A stretch of DNA of 64,000 nt, from contig NC_091671.1 of the NCBI RefSeq assembly GCF_042453785.1, positions 39,636,501-39,700,500 of the forward strand, given 5' to 3'. Every line of letters starts with the position of its first letter. Position 1 is the stretch's first letter. Positions 12,150 to 23,131 of the stretch are shown here, piece by piece. The position numbers and the translations under genes are program-made. The stretch is from Malus domestica (Eukaryota > Streptophyta > Magnoliopsida > Rosales > Rosaceae). The notes beneath the pieces are model-generated. The model ran no database searches, was not told where the DNA came from, and was given only the letters and a program-made list of their open reading frames with translations.

Positions 12150-13710
12150 ATGCCAAGGTATCAACTCTTTCTCGTTCATTCAATATCACACTTATGCGAA
12201 TCCTATCCCAATTTCATGAATTTTTTAATCTTTAATCGATTTCTTGTTCCAATTTTTCAGGTATTACTGTGATTACTGCGATACTTATTTGACCCACGAT
12301 TCGGTAAACTCTCTCTGCCCTCATTTTTTTAGTTTTCGGATCGTGTTTTCGATTATTTTCTTATATCGTTTAGAGATTTAGATTTTGCTTGATTATTTTT
12401 TTGATTAATTTCAAGAGTTAATCACGTTGAGAAGAAAAAAATTGGGATTTTTATATCGGGTTAAACTCGCCATGGTAAATTAGTGAAATCATGATCATGT
12501 TGGTTGCTGACAAGTTTTTGTTTTTCCTATTTTTTCAGCCTTCAGTGAGAAAGCAACACAATGCTGGTTACAAACACAAGGTATTATTGGCTTATTTTGT
12601 GTTGTTACCGTAAGTTACCGTTTCTTTCCATTTTGCTGATTTTATGCGTGAATTCAGGCGAATGTGCGGGAGTACTATCAGCAATTTGAGCAGGAACAAA
12701 CCCAAAGTTTGATTGACCAAAGGATCAAAGAGCACCTTGGCAATTCTGCAGCTTATGGTGGTCAGCCTTACGGGAATATTGGTGCAGCTTACAGTCAGCA
12801 TCTAATGTCTCAGCCCCGTCTTCCTGGCATGCCGCAAATGATGGCTCCAGGGATTAGGCCTCCTGTTTTGCCAAGACCTCCTGTACTCAGTGCTCCAGGT
12901 AATCTGGAATGTTTACAGTAAAATCTTTATTTTTCGTTGGCATTCCACTGTAGTGCTGGTTCTGTGATTTATTAGTGCACGTATTTTGCATTTTGACGTA
13001 TAGAGTTTTTGGCTGCTTGACCAAACCGATGTTTGCATTATTGTTTGGAATTTTTCTTTCCGGGTGTGTGGTATATGTAATTCTGTTCCTATCAACTTGA
13101 TGTTTTGCTAATAATGCTACCTACTTTTTACGAAACTACTGTTACTAGAAGGCAGGGAAAACAGAATGCGTATTTCTTGCTTGGTTAAGTATTGTCCTTT
13201 AGTCTTCTGCATAACGTGATCTTTTTTCGATATTTTCCTATGCGATCATTTGGCATCCCTTTTTTTCCATGGCTATGGACGTTAGCAATGATGTGTTACC
13301 CCGTTATGCAGCTATATTCTAGATCCAATTGCTGCAGTATTGTATTGGTTATTATTTTCCAGTCAGACACCCAGCGATATACCTTTGGCAGCAGAATCTT
13401 ACTATCTAATACTAATGATATGTAAAAAAATTTCTTGGTGGTGGCAGGTTACGGCCCTGCTCCACACATGATCCCAATGATGGCTCCACCTGGTGCTCCC
13501 AGCATGCCTGGTCAATTAAATGCTCCCATGAGGCCTCCTCCTGCTTTAAATCCTCCACCAGCAGTTCCTGGCAGCGCAGCACCAAATGCTTCTAATGGTG
13601 CCCCTCCTATGGCTGCACCTCCGATGTATCAACCCAATCCAACAGCACCAACAAGTGGAGGCTATGAAAGTTTCAATCCGAATACTCAACCTCCTGATTC
13701 TAGTCAGTAA
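12150..13710 (+). CDS. U1C: U1 small nuclear ribonucleoprotein C (5 exons, 198 aa)
   Basis: U1 snRNP component that stabilises pairing of U1 snRNA with the 5' splice site in the nucleus. Exons: 12150-12157, 12261-12303, 12539-12580, 12658-12898, 13448-13710 (597 bp in all). Exon 1 carries only eight coding bases (ATG CCA AG). The U1-type C2H2 zinc finger is spread over exons 1-3: YYCDYCDTYLTHDS, then PSVRKQHNAGYKHK. The conserved helix ANVREYYQQFEQEQTQSLID follows, and then a Met/Pro/Gly-rich tail (LPGMPQMMAPGIRPP) ending DSSQ. Length is typical of plant U1C. The sequence after the stop contains GTATGTGG at 13722 and TTGCAG at about 14115, so a 3'-UTR intron is possible. It corresponds to Arabidopsis At4g03120. 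Confidence 0.95.
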
Positions 13711-14395
13711 TGTGTCAAATTGGTATGTGGTATTTCTTTACTTAAAAACATCTTTCGTCAATATGTTAGGATTTTAACTATTACTAGCAAGTTTGCAAAG
13801 TTCATGTTGTGTACATCATCATGTTTTAACAAAAATACGGTTCAAAATTATGGGAGTACATGCGTATTGGCAAGAATTCGGCTTAGAAATTATTATTTTT
13901 CCCTCTGTGGACCTATGGTTCTTATGCTTGCACAAGCACTAAAATAAGCCTATAGGCGGGATAAACTGATTGTAATTGTAGCACAAAAGAAAGTTTTTAC
14001 TTCTTTTTAAGTTCACTGCAAAACCGAAAGCAGAAGTCTCTCTTTTTTTTTTTTTAAGTTCCATGGAGTTTCTCATCACTGGAAATCATTACTAAACCCG
14101 GAAAATGCCTCGTGTTGCAGCACCTTCGTTGGAGAAGTCTTCTGCCATGGTTCGTGCAAAGTGGAGATTGTGCAATTTAACATTTTTGTAGACCCCTTGT
14201 ATGATTGTATCCTCTATTTGAAGTTGCACATCTTATTTGGACTGCTTGTATTTATAAGAGGAATTTGTCGAAAATGTGCAGTCAGAGACCGATTTAAAAC
14301 GTGTGGTTCTCAACCGTGTTATTTTAAGATAGTATGCTGTTGGCATTTGAACATTCTTTTACCCCCAGTCCCCTCTACTCCCAAAACTTGTAACT

Positions 14396-14805
14396 GTTCT
14401 AAAAATCCGGCGCTAGGCGACTGGCCATCGTCCCGATTAATACCTAGACGTTTGAAAATTAAGAAATGACGTTTAGACTTGCTGAGGCCCCTGCCTAGAT
14501 CGCCTAACCCGTCCAAACCAGCCTATGTTGTGATTCAGTTGGACAGAAAATAAATAACTTTCATTTTGCATTTTTTTTTATTAATAAACTATAAAAGATT
14601 TGTTGAATACTTAAATGAGCATACATTATGGGGTGTGATGTCCATACATTCCATTTTACTTCTCACACATTTTTAATCTTCGGCCATTTGATAGAATGAA
14701 TTGAAGAAGATCAACGGACTGAAATTATCAAGGGGTGTGTGGGATGTGTGGATAGCACACCCCTACTTCAAAATATATATGTCATTCTATTTTGTAATTT
14801 ATGAT

Positions 14806-14842
<37 letters not shown>

Positions 14843-14975
14843 TAAACAAATATTTATTTACACGAAATATAATATATTTACTTAAAATCTGCCTAGTCCG
14901 TCTAGGAGCCCGTCTAGCCACATAAGCATTAGGCCCCAACTCGTCATCCGATTAGCGCCTAGCGTCTTTTAGAAC
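14396..14975. mobile_element. hAT-like non-autonomous element, GCGCCTAG family
   Basis: About 580 bp bounded by GTTCTAAAA on the left and TTTTAGAAC on the right. Just inside are GGCGCTAGGCG and its mirror ATTAGCGCCTAGCG. It contains an (AT)n microsatellite at about 14811-14836. A right-end fragment of the same family sits at 43441-43537. The target duplication could not be fixed. Confidence 0.6.
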
Positions 14976-15294
14976 CTTCATATGGTTCTTTACCAGGTTG
15001 AATCGTTTACAAAAGAAATCGACGATGAAAGCATCGATTCCAGGCCTAAATTTTGTTCAAAACAAGGATAGATTACCAAAAAACTGGAGGCTAATCACAA
15101 GCTACCATTCAAAATGCCACTGAAATCCAAGAAATGTTCCAAAATGTACACCAGTTTAAACCAGAGCCGGCGCGATTCAGCAGCTTCACCACAATCCCGA
15201 AGGGATTCATAATCTGGAAAAGTTCTGAACAAAAACTGCGAAAACAACAATAATTACATGACTTTACAGAGTTTTCTTCACTACACGGAAGGGC

Positions 15295-18200
15295 CTAAGG
15301 CCGGTGGACAACTCCTCTAACTTCAGTTGTGAAGAGCCGATGTCTGCAAAGCAAAGTATTAGAGAAACAAGAACTTGTTAGCCAGATTACCCACAAAGTA
15401 GGCATCGCCTAATCGTAATTACAAGTTACTTACAATCTGCTAAGTAATAATCTTCGAAATTAATTCCGTGGATAACTTCAAACCATGAATATTACATTCA
15501 TGTGTTACTATTACTCACCTCTTGTATTCCAGTCTCTGGATAACTATACCATTTAGCAGAAGTTCTGAACTGTAAACTGCTGCCCCTGAGAGGCATGATA
15601 GTTACAAAGAGTCTTAAGTTACTAACCAAGACGGATAAATGAATGGAATGCTAGTACCTTGCTCAAGAAAAGGCAGGCAGACCGCACGGTCTTCTTCGCA
15701 AGAAAGAATCAAAACGTCCTTGAAATTCTTTTTATCCTTTGCTGCAGACATCTGAACCTTCTCCACTGGCTGAGGAACATCTTGTATTATTAAAAGTTCA
15801 TTCAAGGGACACTAACTATTAAACTACGTATGTAATGACAATGCAGATACCTGGCCTTGAACTGCCTTCACCAAGCTAATCATCATTTCTTTATCGGGTT
15901 TTATGTTTGGTGTGATGAAGACTTTTCGACCCTGCTACTTAAGCACAATCATATAGGAACACCCCAATAACATGGATGAAAGAAAAATGGTTATCAGTTT
16001 AAATGAACAAAAGCGCATGCTTTACCTTTAGAAGTGGACACCGTTTCGCGCAATCCAGTGAAACAAGCATGCTAAAGCCTATTTCCTTTTCCTTTTTGGC
16101 ATCCCTCAGAATGTAGATTTTCTCACTAATCAAACAGTTTGCTTGCCCGCAACTCTCAAGCCACAAATGAGTTACCACTGGTTTACCAAGAGCAATGAAT
16201 TCCAACATGTTCCTTGTACGTGCAAATTGATCTGCTACAAAGTGTGTTGCATCAGTAGAACATGATGCAACGGATAGGCCCAGTCGTGCGATGACCTTTT
16301 ATGAAAAAAAGAGGTAACGTTAGATGTGGATCATCTAGCTGTCTCAAAATCATACAAACTCAGTATCTACCTTTTTCTGTTGCTTAATGATAGCATCATC
16401 CAAGTGCTGGCTAAACAGAACTCGAACATATGCCATGTTTCTTCGCCTTCTTAAGTCTTTCCATGCGTAATCTGGTGTTGACTCAGGGACACCTAGTCCA
16501 ATAAGCTCTTTCAAAAGGGACGATTTGGGCAAGTTTTTGTTGTATGTCCTTCTGTGATGACCATCAGACACATGTTTGGATGATCCCACGTTTATGCCAG
16601 TGGTAGAGTTAGATTGAGCAGTATATTCTGAACCAGATGACACTACTGAGGTATGGCTTTTTACGTCTACCAGTGATGTAGGATCTCTGGCATCTAGCTT
16701 CCTGGATTGTAATGCTAGCAAGGATCTGTCAGAATCTTTATCCAATGAGTGTATTTTTCCCTTTATATTGTTGTTGCTTTCTGGCCTTTCATCAAAACGG
16801 GAAGTGCTGTCCTTTCCATCAACTATTGGAAATGAAGTGCAGAGGAAAGTAGCTAGGCAAGAATTTCTTCGGGCATTGAGACGTGTTCTTTTCCCTTTTG
16901 GATGGCTCCATGATTCTAAGTTCAAAGTACTGGTTGTTCTGTTTTTATCTCGCTCAGACGAAACACAAGATTTGGAAGAGTTTTCTTTGGGGCTGATACT
17001 CTTCTTTCTCTTGTATGTAATAATATCCCCCTTCGTAACTTTATTCATGCTTTCTACTCGCTTGTTAAATCCGCCCTCACTCCCACTGATTATTTCAGAT
17101 GGATGAGCATTTAAACGTCTCTTCCTTCTTCTGTATTTAATAATACAGTCCCCTGTAACATCATTCACCCTTTCTCCTGGATTCTTAGGTTCATCCCCAG
17201 TCCCTACTGACCTACCTCCAGTAGCTCTCTCTACCTTTTGATGCTTGGTATGCTTAGGAGATTGTCTACAAAAATTTCCATTGGCGGCAGCAAAATTACT
17301 ACAATGTTCAGAAAAGAATCTGCTTCTTTTCCCTTTTGTTTGTGCTGCCAAGTGAGGATCTAACTCCCAACTCGAAGATTGCCTTTGATATGAAGCAGCT
17401 ACTCTCCTTACTGTTCTAGTTGAACGCTTTCTTTGCTTTGCATTTTTGTTAATGCCTCCTATATCAGGAACATCACTCTTTCGAAGAGGAAGTTCCAAAA
17501 GCGCTTTATTCTCTGGAGCACCTCGTGAAACATCTGCTGTCTTCTCCATACCTTGATAAGCATCAGCAAAATTGCAGTCGGGAAGGTCCCCATATGCTAA
17601 GGCCTCCATAGCTTCAGCAGCAATTTGAGTGTTAAAACCAACATCAAACATGTCAACCATATCTGTTCTTACGTCACTAGCTTCCTCCTCCAGTCCTGTT
17701 GATTTCGCATTCAAATGTTGTTCCGACTTATTGTCAGATTCATTTCCAATCATCCCTTCCGATTCTGTTATTTCCTTATGGAGGCCCTGAGTTATTTTCT
17801 TCTCTTTGCTCTTACCGCCCAAGCTGATACATTTTTTGTCACCACCACCATGCCTGACTTTCTGATTCTGTACAACGGATCTCTGCTTGCACTCTCGAAA
17901 ATCAGAAGACGAATTGATCTCCTTGTTAATGAGATCAACACCCCATCGCTCCTCAGGAAGATCAACCCATTCAAAGGCCTTGTGTATTTCAACTTGAGAC
18001 TTCATCCTAGCCAACCTTTGAAACCCCTTTGTGTTTGAGACAGGAGGGGATTTCTCCCTAACCGGTTTCTTGTGATCATCAATTTTCGGAGAGTCACCCA
18101 AAACGTCGTTCAATGACACAAAAAGGTCCACAAAACCAAGTGCATTGGCTTGGGCTGACTCCCCAGGTTCCTGAGAGTCAATATAATTTAACCTCGCAAT

Positions 18201-19078
18201 TGGCGGAGATCCTTCATCCTTTTCCCCTTCAGTCGTACCAAAATTAATCGGAGAAACTAGTCCTTCAAAGCATTCAAAGAAAAGTGCTTTTCTCAATATC
18301 ACTTCCTTACAGATTTATTAAACAGACATTCGACATAAAATCACTTTCTCGCGCATTCCACATAAAATACACACACAAAGTATTCAAAGAAAAGTGTTTT
18401 TTTTCTTAAGATCAATTCTTCAAAGATACATCAAACACACGCTCCATATAAAATCACGATTCCACTAAGTATTCCAACAAAAGTGCTTTCTCAAAATCAC
18501 TTCCTCACAGATTCATTAATCACACATTCCGCATAAAACATGAACAAAAACACAACACAGAAAAAGAAGAAAAGAACACTCTGAAAGCTAACCTGCAGCG
18601 AATTGCTCGCGATGAGGACCGAGCTTTTGATCCAACAACACATTGGATTTAACACTCACTATTCTGCTTCCATTCACTTCATCGTCCTCACTGTCTAGCA
18701 CAACTTCTTCCTCGTACTCATGTACACCAGTCCTAGTCTTTTCGGAAAAATCCGAAAAATCGACCAACTGGGTTTCCTCCATCGAAAGGCTGTCAGGCAC
18801 AAAAGCATCTTCAAGCGGCACGGTGTCCTGAAATTGTAGCTGCTGCTGATGTTCATCAACTTCATCAACACCCTTGAGTTCATATCCTAATCAGAACCCA
18901 ACAGAAACTCTAATCAACAATTTACAAACTCTACTTAACAATAATTACAGATGGGTTTGCAAGAAATGAATCAAACAACAGACGAAAAGTGAAGAAATTG
19001 ATATGAAGATGAGCAGTGATTACCTGATGGGTGAGACAGAAGATCCAAACTCTGGGTCCCGGTGTGAGAAACAGCCAT
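15295..19078 (-). CDS. BRCT-domain nuclear protein (8 exons, 939 aa)
   Basis: Probable DNA-damage or chromatin adaptor that binds phosphopeptides through C-terminal BRCT repeats; corresponds to Arabidopsis At4g03130 by position and layout. Exons (minus): 19024-19078, 18593-18886, 16371-18262, 16026-16295, 15851-15931, 15658-15769, 15519-15585, 15295-15343, total 2820 bp with consistent phases. Residues about 1-117 are acidic (EEEVVLDSEDDEVNG). The long exon 3 (about 630 aa) looks disordered and holds basic clusters typical of nuclear signals (KYRRRKRRLNAH, RKRSTRTVRRV). BRCT 1 spans roughly VIARLGLSVASCSTDATHFV to HLWLESCGQ, with the conserved Trp. A second, weaker BRCT follows (DVLILSCEEDRAVCLPFLEQ, then LLNGIVIQRLEYKRHRLF). 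The exon 3 acceptor could instead be a few bases further in; both candidates keep frame. Confidence 0.88.
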
Positions 19079-19950
19079 AGCCCAAGAGGGGTTGTAGGCT
19101 CTGAGAAGGAGAGAACAGATCACTCTTTCATCACTGAGATGGCTGTTTTAGCAGAGAAATTGAAATGGAAAATGTTAATTCTTTTTGGTCAAATCAAAAA
19201 CCCTAATGTGGTTGGAAGCCAGAAGGTTTTAATTGGAGGGAAAACTCAAAACAGGAATAAAAGTTGAGTGAGCGGAACAACGATCGATATATAAAGTGTC
19301 ATAATATAATTTTATTGAATTTTTTCTATTAAGTTTTTAATTAATTATATTATTATATTACATATATTAGATCGTATTCTCGATACATTAAAAATTTCTC
19401 CAAAATAAAAAATTGGTAGATCAAAGCTTGATATTTTAAATTATTCTAGTTTAGCAATTAATTTACAAAATTTTAATAAGAGATTTCAAGTTTGACTTTT
19501 ATGTATAGCGAGTTTCGATACGTAAAGATAACTGATAATGCTTAATTTTGATTTTTATACAAAAATTTATTTCAATCCACAATAAGAAGAACGTTTACTT
19601 CAAACTCGAGTGAATGAGACAACTGATAGAGATTCACTCTGAACTTCTATACACGAAGCCACGATCAAAAGATTCGGACAATTCAATATCAATCCTATGA
19701 TTTTTATTAGCCAATCTCACTAACTTACTTCATAAAAATCCATAAACTTGACGCCCCGTATCTTTTTCTCTCCTTTTCGAACATTCGTAATCTTTCAGTC
19801 TGCCAACTTCGACACAAAAATTCGAAATGGATCTCATTCATGAGACAAACACACCGCCAGTGGTATGTTTGCCTGGGTGGTAGATTTTAGCAAGGGTTTT
19901 GGAGGGAAATAACGACAGATTCGGTTAAAAAGGTTAAATTGACAACCAAT
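19079..19950. other. Upstream region of the BRCT gene
   Basis: A telo-box-like AAACCCTAATG lies at about 19197. The rest is AT-rich with no gene recognised on either strand. Confidence 0.4.
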
Positions 19951-19957
19951 AGCGAGT

Positions 19958-20029
19958 TGGCATTTGGTCTAGTGGTATGATTCTCGCTTAGGGTGCGAGA
20001 GGTCCCGAGTTCAATTCTCGGAATGCCCC
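19958..20029 (+). tRNA. tRNA-Pro (anticodon AGG)
   Basis: The 72-nt sequence folds as a cloverleaf. The D-arm is TCTAGTGGTATGA, the anticodon stem-loop is CTCGC-TTAGGGT-GCGAG with anticodon AGG, and the T-arm is CCGAG-TTCAATT-CTCGG. The acceptor stem is TGGCATT with AATGCCC: the first base is T where plant tRNA-Pro normally has G, giving one mismatch at position 1-72. A TTTT Pol III terminator follows at once. Confidence 0.93.
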
Positions 20030-20179
20030 TTTTGTTCCCTTTTTAATGTCTTTTTAGCTGAATCATAAGGACAAATATACCCCCACCAGCCAAGAGTTCT
20101 TGCCTTTTGTTCCCTTTTTAATGTCTTTTTAGCTGAATCATAAGGACAAATATACCCCCACCAGCCAAGAGTTCTTGCT
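20030..20179. repeat. Perfect 75-bp tandem duplication abutting the tRNA-Pro gene
   Basis: Two copies of a 75-bp unit, starting CTTTTGTTCCCTTTTTAATG and ending CAGCCAAGAGTTCTTG, lie end to end with no difference seen. The unit includes the tRNA's TTTT terminator. The absence of divergence points to a recent duplication or an assembly artefact. Confidence 0.9.
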
Positions 20180-20930
20180 ATACTGGGATACTTTTTTGAG
20201 TTTATTCTTTTAACTTCATCTACAATTTTCATATATTTCTACAGGTTCTTTGTGAATATATCAAGATGAAATGCAAGAACAAAATATTAAAGACACCAAG
20301 ATTTTAACGAGGTTCATCAACAGTCAGTTTAACTGGAGTACGTCATCGGAGCAGTAGGAGCTCACCCAATAATCCACTATCAATCAAATGAGAGTTTACA
20401 AAGTGTTGTCAATCTCACAACCCAAATGCCCAATACACCCAATAGCTCTCTCACACCAAAGAAACAAATAGAGAGAAATATAATGAATAATTTCCTCTCT
20501 ATACAAAGTTCAAAGCTATTACAGCAAATAACATTTTGATGGAGTGAGAACTAAACAATGAGAGGGCACACTTTCTTCTTCTCTCCAAAATGAAGCTACT
20601 GAAAAAACCAATATGTGCTCTCTATTTTTCTGCTACTATGTGGCTGCCTTGCTCTCTCAAAGATGGGCTACTAAAACAAATGGTGCTCACCCTTCTCTCA
20701 CATTTGGCTGCACACTTTCATCTATAAGAAAGCATCCAAAAACAAAACCAATAATAAGGCTACTTGCTAGCCTTTACCTTTTTTTTCTACAAACATCATC
20801 ATGACCCTTTTTATCTTTTCAACAAACATAATAACGTTTTCTACCTTTTTTGTTTATTTTATTTAGCCGAAAGTTGTTTTGTCATTTGGTCATAATTCAA
20901 CATAGTAATCGTAAAAATGATCGAGAGTCG
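20180..20930. other. Intergenic with retroelement-like traces
   Basis: The stretch AAGATTTTAACGAGGTTCATCAAC at about 20297-20320 resembles the sequence beside LTRs of plant copia elements, but no LTR ends or coding part are seen. No gene is recognised. Confidence 0.35.
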
Positions 20931-20939
20931 AAGACCCGT

Positions 20940-21005
20940 CAGTTCAAAGGGGTATGGATCTACCCAAAGTTCTACCAAACCTCTCCAAGTGATCAGACTT
21001 GGTAA
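20940..21005 (+). pseudogene. Relic 3' tail of an F-box/DUF295 gene (copy 1)
   Basis: Twenty-two codons ending in TAA read QFKGVWIYPKFYQTSPSDQTW. The intact gene at 23132-24106 ends RQFKGVWIYPKMFYQTSLKDETW. The rest of the gene is not found upstream, so this is a truncated duplicate. Confidence 0.85.
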
Positions 21006-21189
21006 TATTTATCAATTACTAGATCAAATCAATTCAGATATTGGTTTTTGGGTCTTGCTTATTTTTTTGTTGGTGAACTTGGTTTTGCTACTTTTACCGA
21101 AATAATTGTAGCCATTGCTAGAACACTTTTCTTCTTTTAGTACTGTTTAACATTCTTCCTAATCAAAATAAGCACTCAATGGCACGGAG

Positions 21190-21323
21190 AGTGTTGTTTA
21201 TAACGAGACGAATTATTTTTCGAGCGATGATGATGCGGAAGAATGGACAAAATGTGACTTCAAAGGGGTATATGGACCTACCCTAGACTCTACCAAACCT
21301 CTCCAACAGATCTCACTTGGTAA
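21190..21323 (+). pseudogene. Relic 3' tail of an F-box/DUF295 gene (copy 2)
   Basis: The reading SVVYNETNYFSSDDDAEEW and then TKCDFKGV aligns with FVFNETISSN...RQFKGV of the intact gene downstream. After GTATATGG the frame shifts relative to the family (one extra base), yet the ending CTTGGTAA is still visible. A second decayed duplicate in the same orientation. Confidence 0.8.
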
Positions 21324-21339
21324 AAATTTGATCAGTGCT

Positions 21340-21856
21340 TCATCCATCAATCATGGAATCGAACGCTAGCTTCTCACCATTGTTCTTACCATTGTTGTGC
21401 TTCAGTTTACCAGAAAGTGTTAGTAGTTTCCAAGACAAAGTTGGGTGCTTTGACAACTTAACCTCACCAATTAAATCTGTCCCCTTTTAATTAGTAATTT
21501 CATCGCGACTGTCACATTGTGACTTGCGGTTCTACATCAGAAATCCATGACATATCAATAATGTCGTGAATTCATATTATAATACATATGCTACGAATTC
21601 AAAGATTGACTACCTCCATGACAGATTAGTGGATAGAGATGGAGGAGGAGAAGGATGAAAACCATAAGCCATTGCAGGAGAAAACTTCAAATTAAATTCT
21701 AAGGAAATAAATGCGATGTAGGAACTATATCACAGATCATTGATATGCCAATAAATCACCAACACTTCAACAATCAAACAGAATGACGGAACTATAAACT
21801 CAAATATAAAACCAGTTGAAAAACATACCTGCAGAACTTGAACTCGAAGAAGCCAT
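21340..21856 (-). CDS. Candidate small spliced gene of unknown function
   Basis: Exon 1 (21829-21856) reads MASSSSSSA and ends GCAG|GTATGT, a strong donor. About 115-125 bp upstream on the minus strand is a TATA box (CTATATATAAC at about 21974-21984), giving a plausible short leader. Two alternative second exons keep frame. One starts at 21694, after TTTCCTTAG, and reads EFNLKFSPAMAYGFHPSPPP on to a stop (about 38 aa in all). The other, 21340-21476 after GGGACAG, reads DLIGEVKLSKHPTLSWKLL and ends AFDSMIDG (about 54 aa). I recognise neither protein. It could be a real small gene, a decayed gene, or coincidence. Confidence 0.3.
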
Positions 21857-23131
21857 AGTAGCTTCACAACCAAACAATCTGCTCCTCTTTAGCAAAACTA
21901 GAAAGCTCTTTGAACAATACAATAGGTATTCAATACAAGATGAGCCGTAAAATTTGCAAGAGCAATGATTGAGGTTATATATAGCGTTAATCCAACTCAT
22001 TCTCCCATTAGAATTAGTGTTGAACTCTAAAACAAAACCTTTTCACACAATGAGTGTACAAGATCAATTAGTGCAGGATCCAAAAACTTTTCCCAAAGGA
22101 ACACTAAAAGCACTCATAATCCTACAAGAAATAGGATTCATACGAACACCTTATCAAGACTTTTCCATTCAAGAATTCATCCAATATTATAGCTAATCCT
22201 CAAACATATTTCATACTCACAATCTAACATGCGAAACAATGTAAAAGTAGTGGAACTAACAAAACAACCCTAAAACTAATGAAAACGTTGTTTTGAACCC
22301 TAAACAACTCCGAACGCCTCTAAACTGCACGCATCATACGTCAAAGCAACTTCTTTAATCCTACGTCAGTGAGTTATTCCTAAAATATGTTGATACATTT
22401 GGGTTCAACTCTAATTGTCTATTTATCCATTTAAGCAAGCTATATTAGTTATTTAATTATTTACTTTTACAGTTCAAGAAGGCAATGAAAAGCTGCAGTG
22501 AACTACTGAAATTAGAACTCTCGAGTTGTGGTTATAAAATGGTATAGTAATACTCTTGTGCCATTAACAACCCTTCGATTGACGTTGTTCTTTTTCTGGT
22601 AGGGCTTCTTCATCCTAAATCCCAGAGGTATGAACATTGTTATACATTGTTCGATCACTATTAATTATGATTTACACACATCCATCTTGTCCGTACGGTC
22701 CCTTTTCTCTCTGGTCTTTTTGCATAGATAAAATAAATCCAGAATCTATGGACAGAAACAAGGAGAGTAGATATAAGGGTATATTTCGGGCTTGCAGAAA
22801 TTATTTCCTATCTTTGAATTGAGAGAAATTGAACACCATGTACTATTACAATAATTCGGGTTCAACGAAACTCTTGACATTCTTGAATTTTGATGATGTC
22901 TTTTATGTTTTACGTGTTTTTTTCTTGGTGAAATTAGGTATATGCTATGAATCATTAATCCAAAAACCAATTAATTACGAATACTTACAGATAAAGAATG
23001 TGCCTCGCTTTAATCTGTGTAATTCTTTTTCACATGCATGCTCCTTGTTGTGTTTGGTCTGTCTTTTGCCATGTTCCTTAATTGTAACATATGTAGTTGG
23101 GGCCCTTGACAGTTGCAGCCATATATATGCA

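Noticed and set aside
22829-23131. N-terminal extension of the F-box frame
   Set aside because: Hydrophobic and unlike the family, which starts close to the F-box; read as leader sequence.
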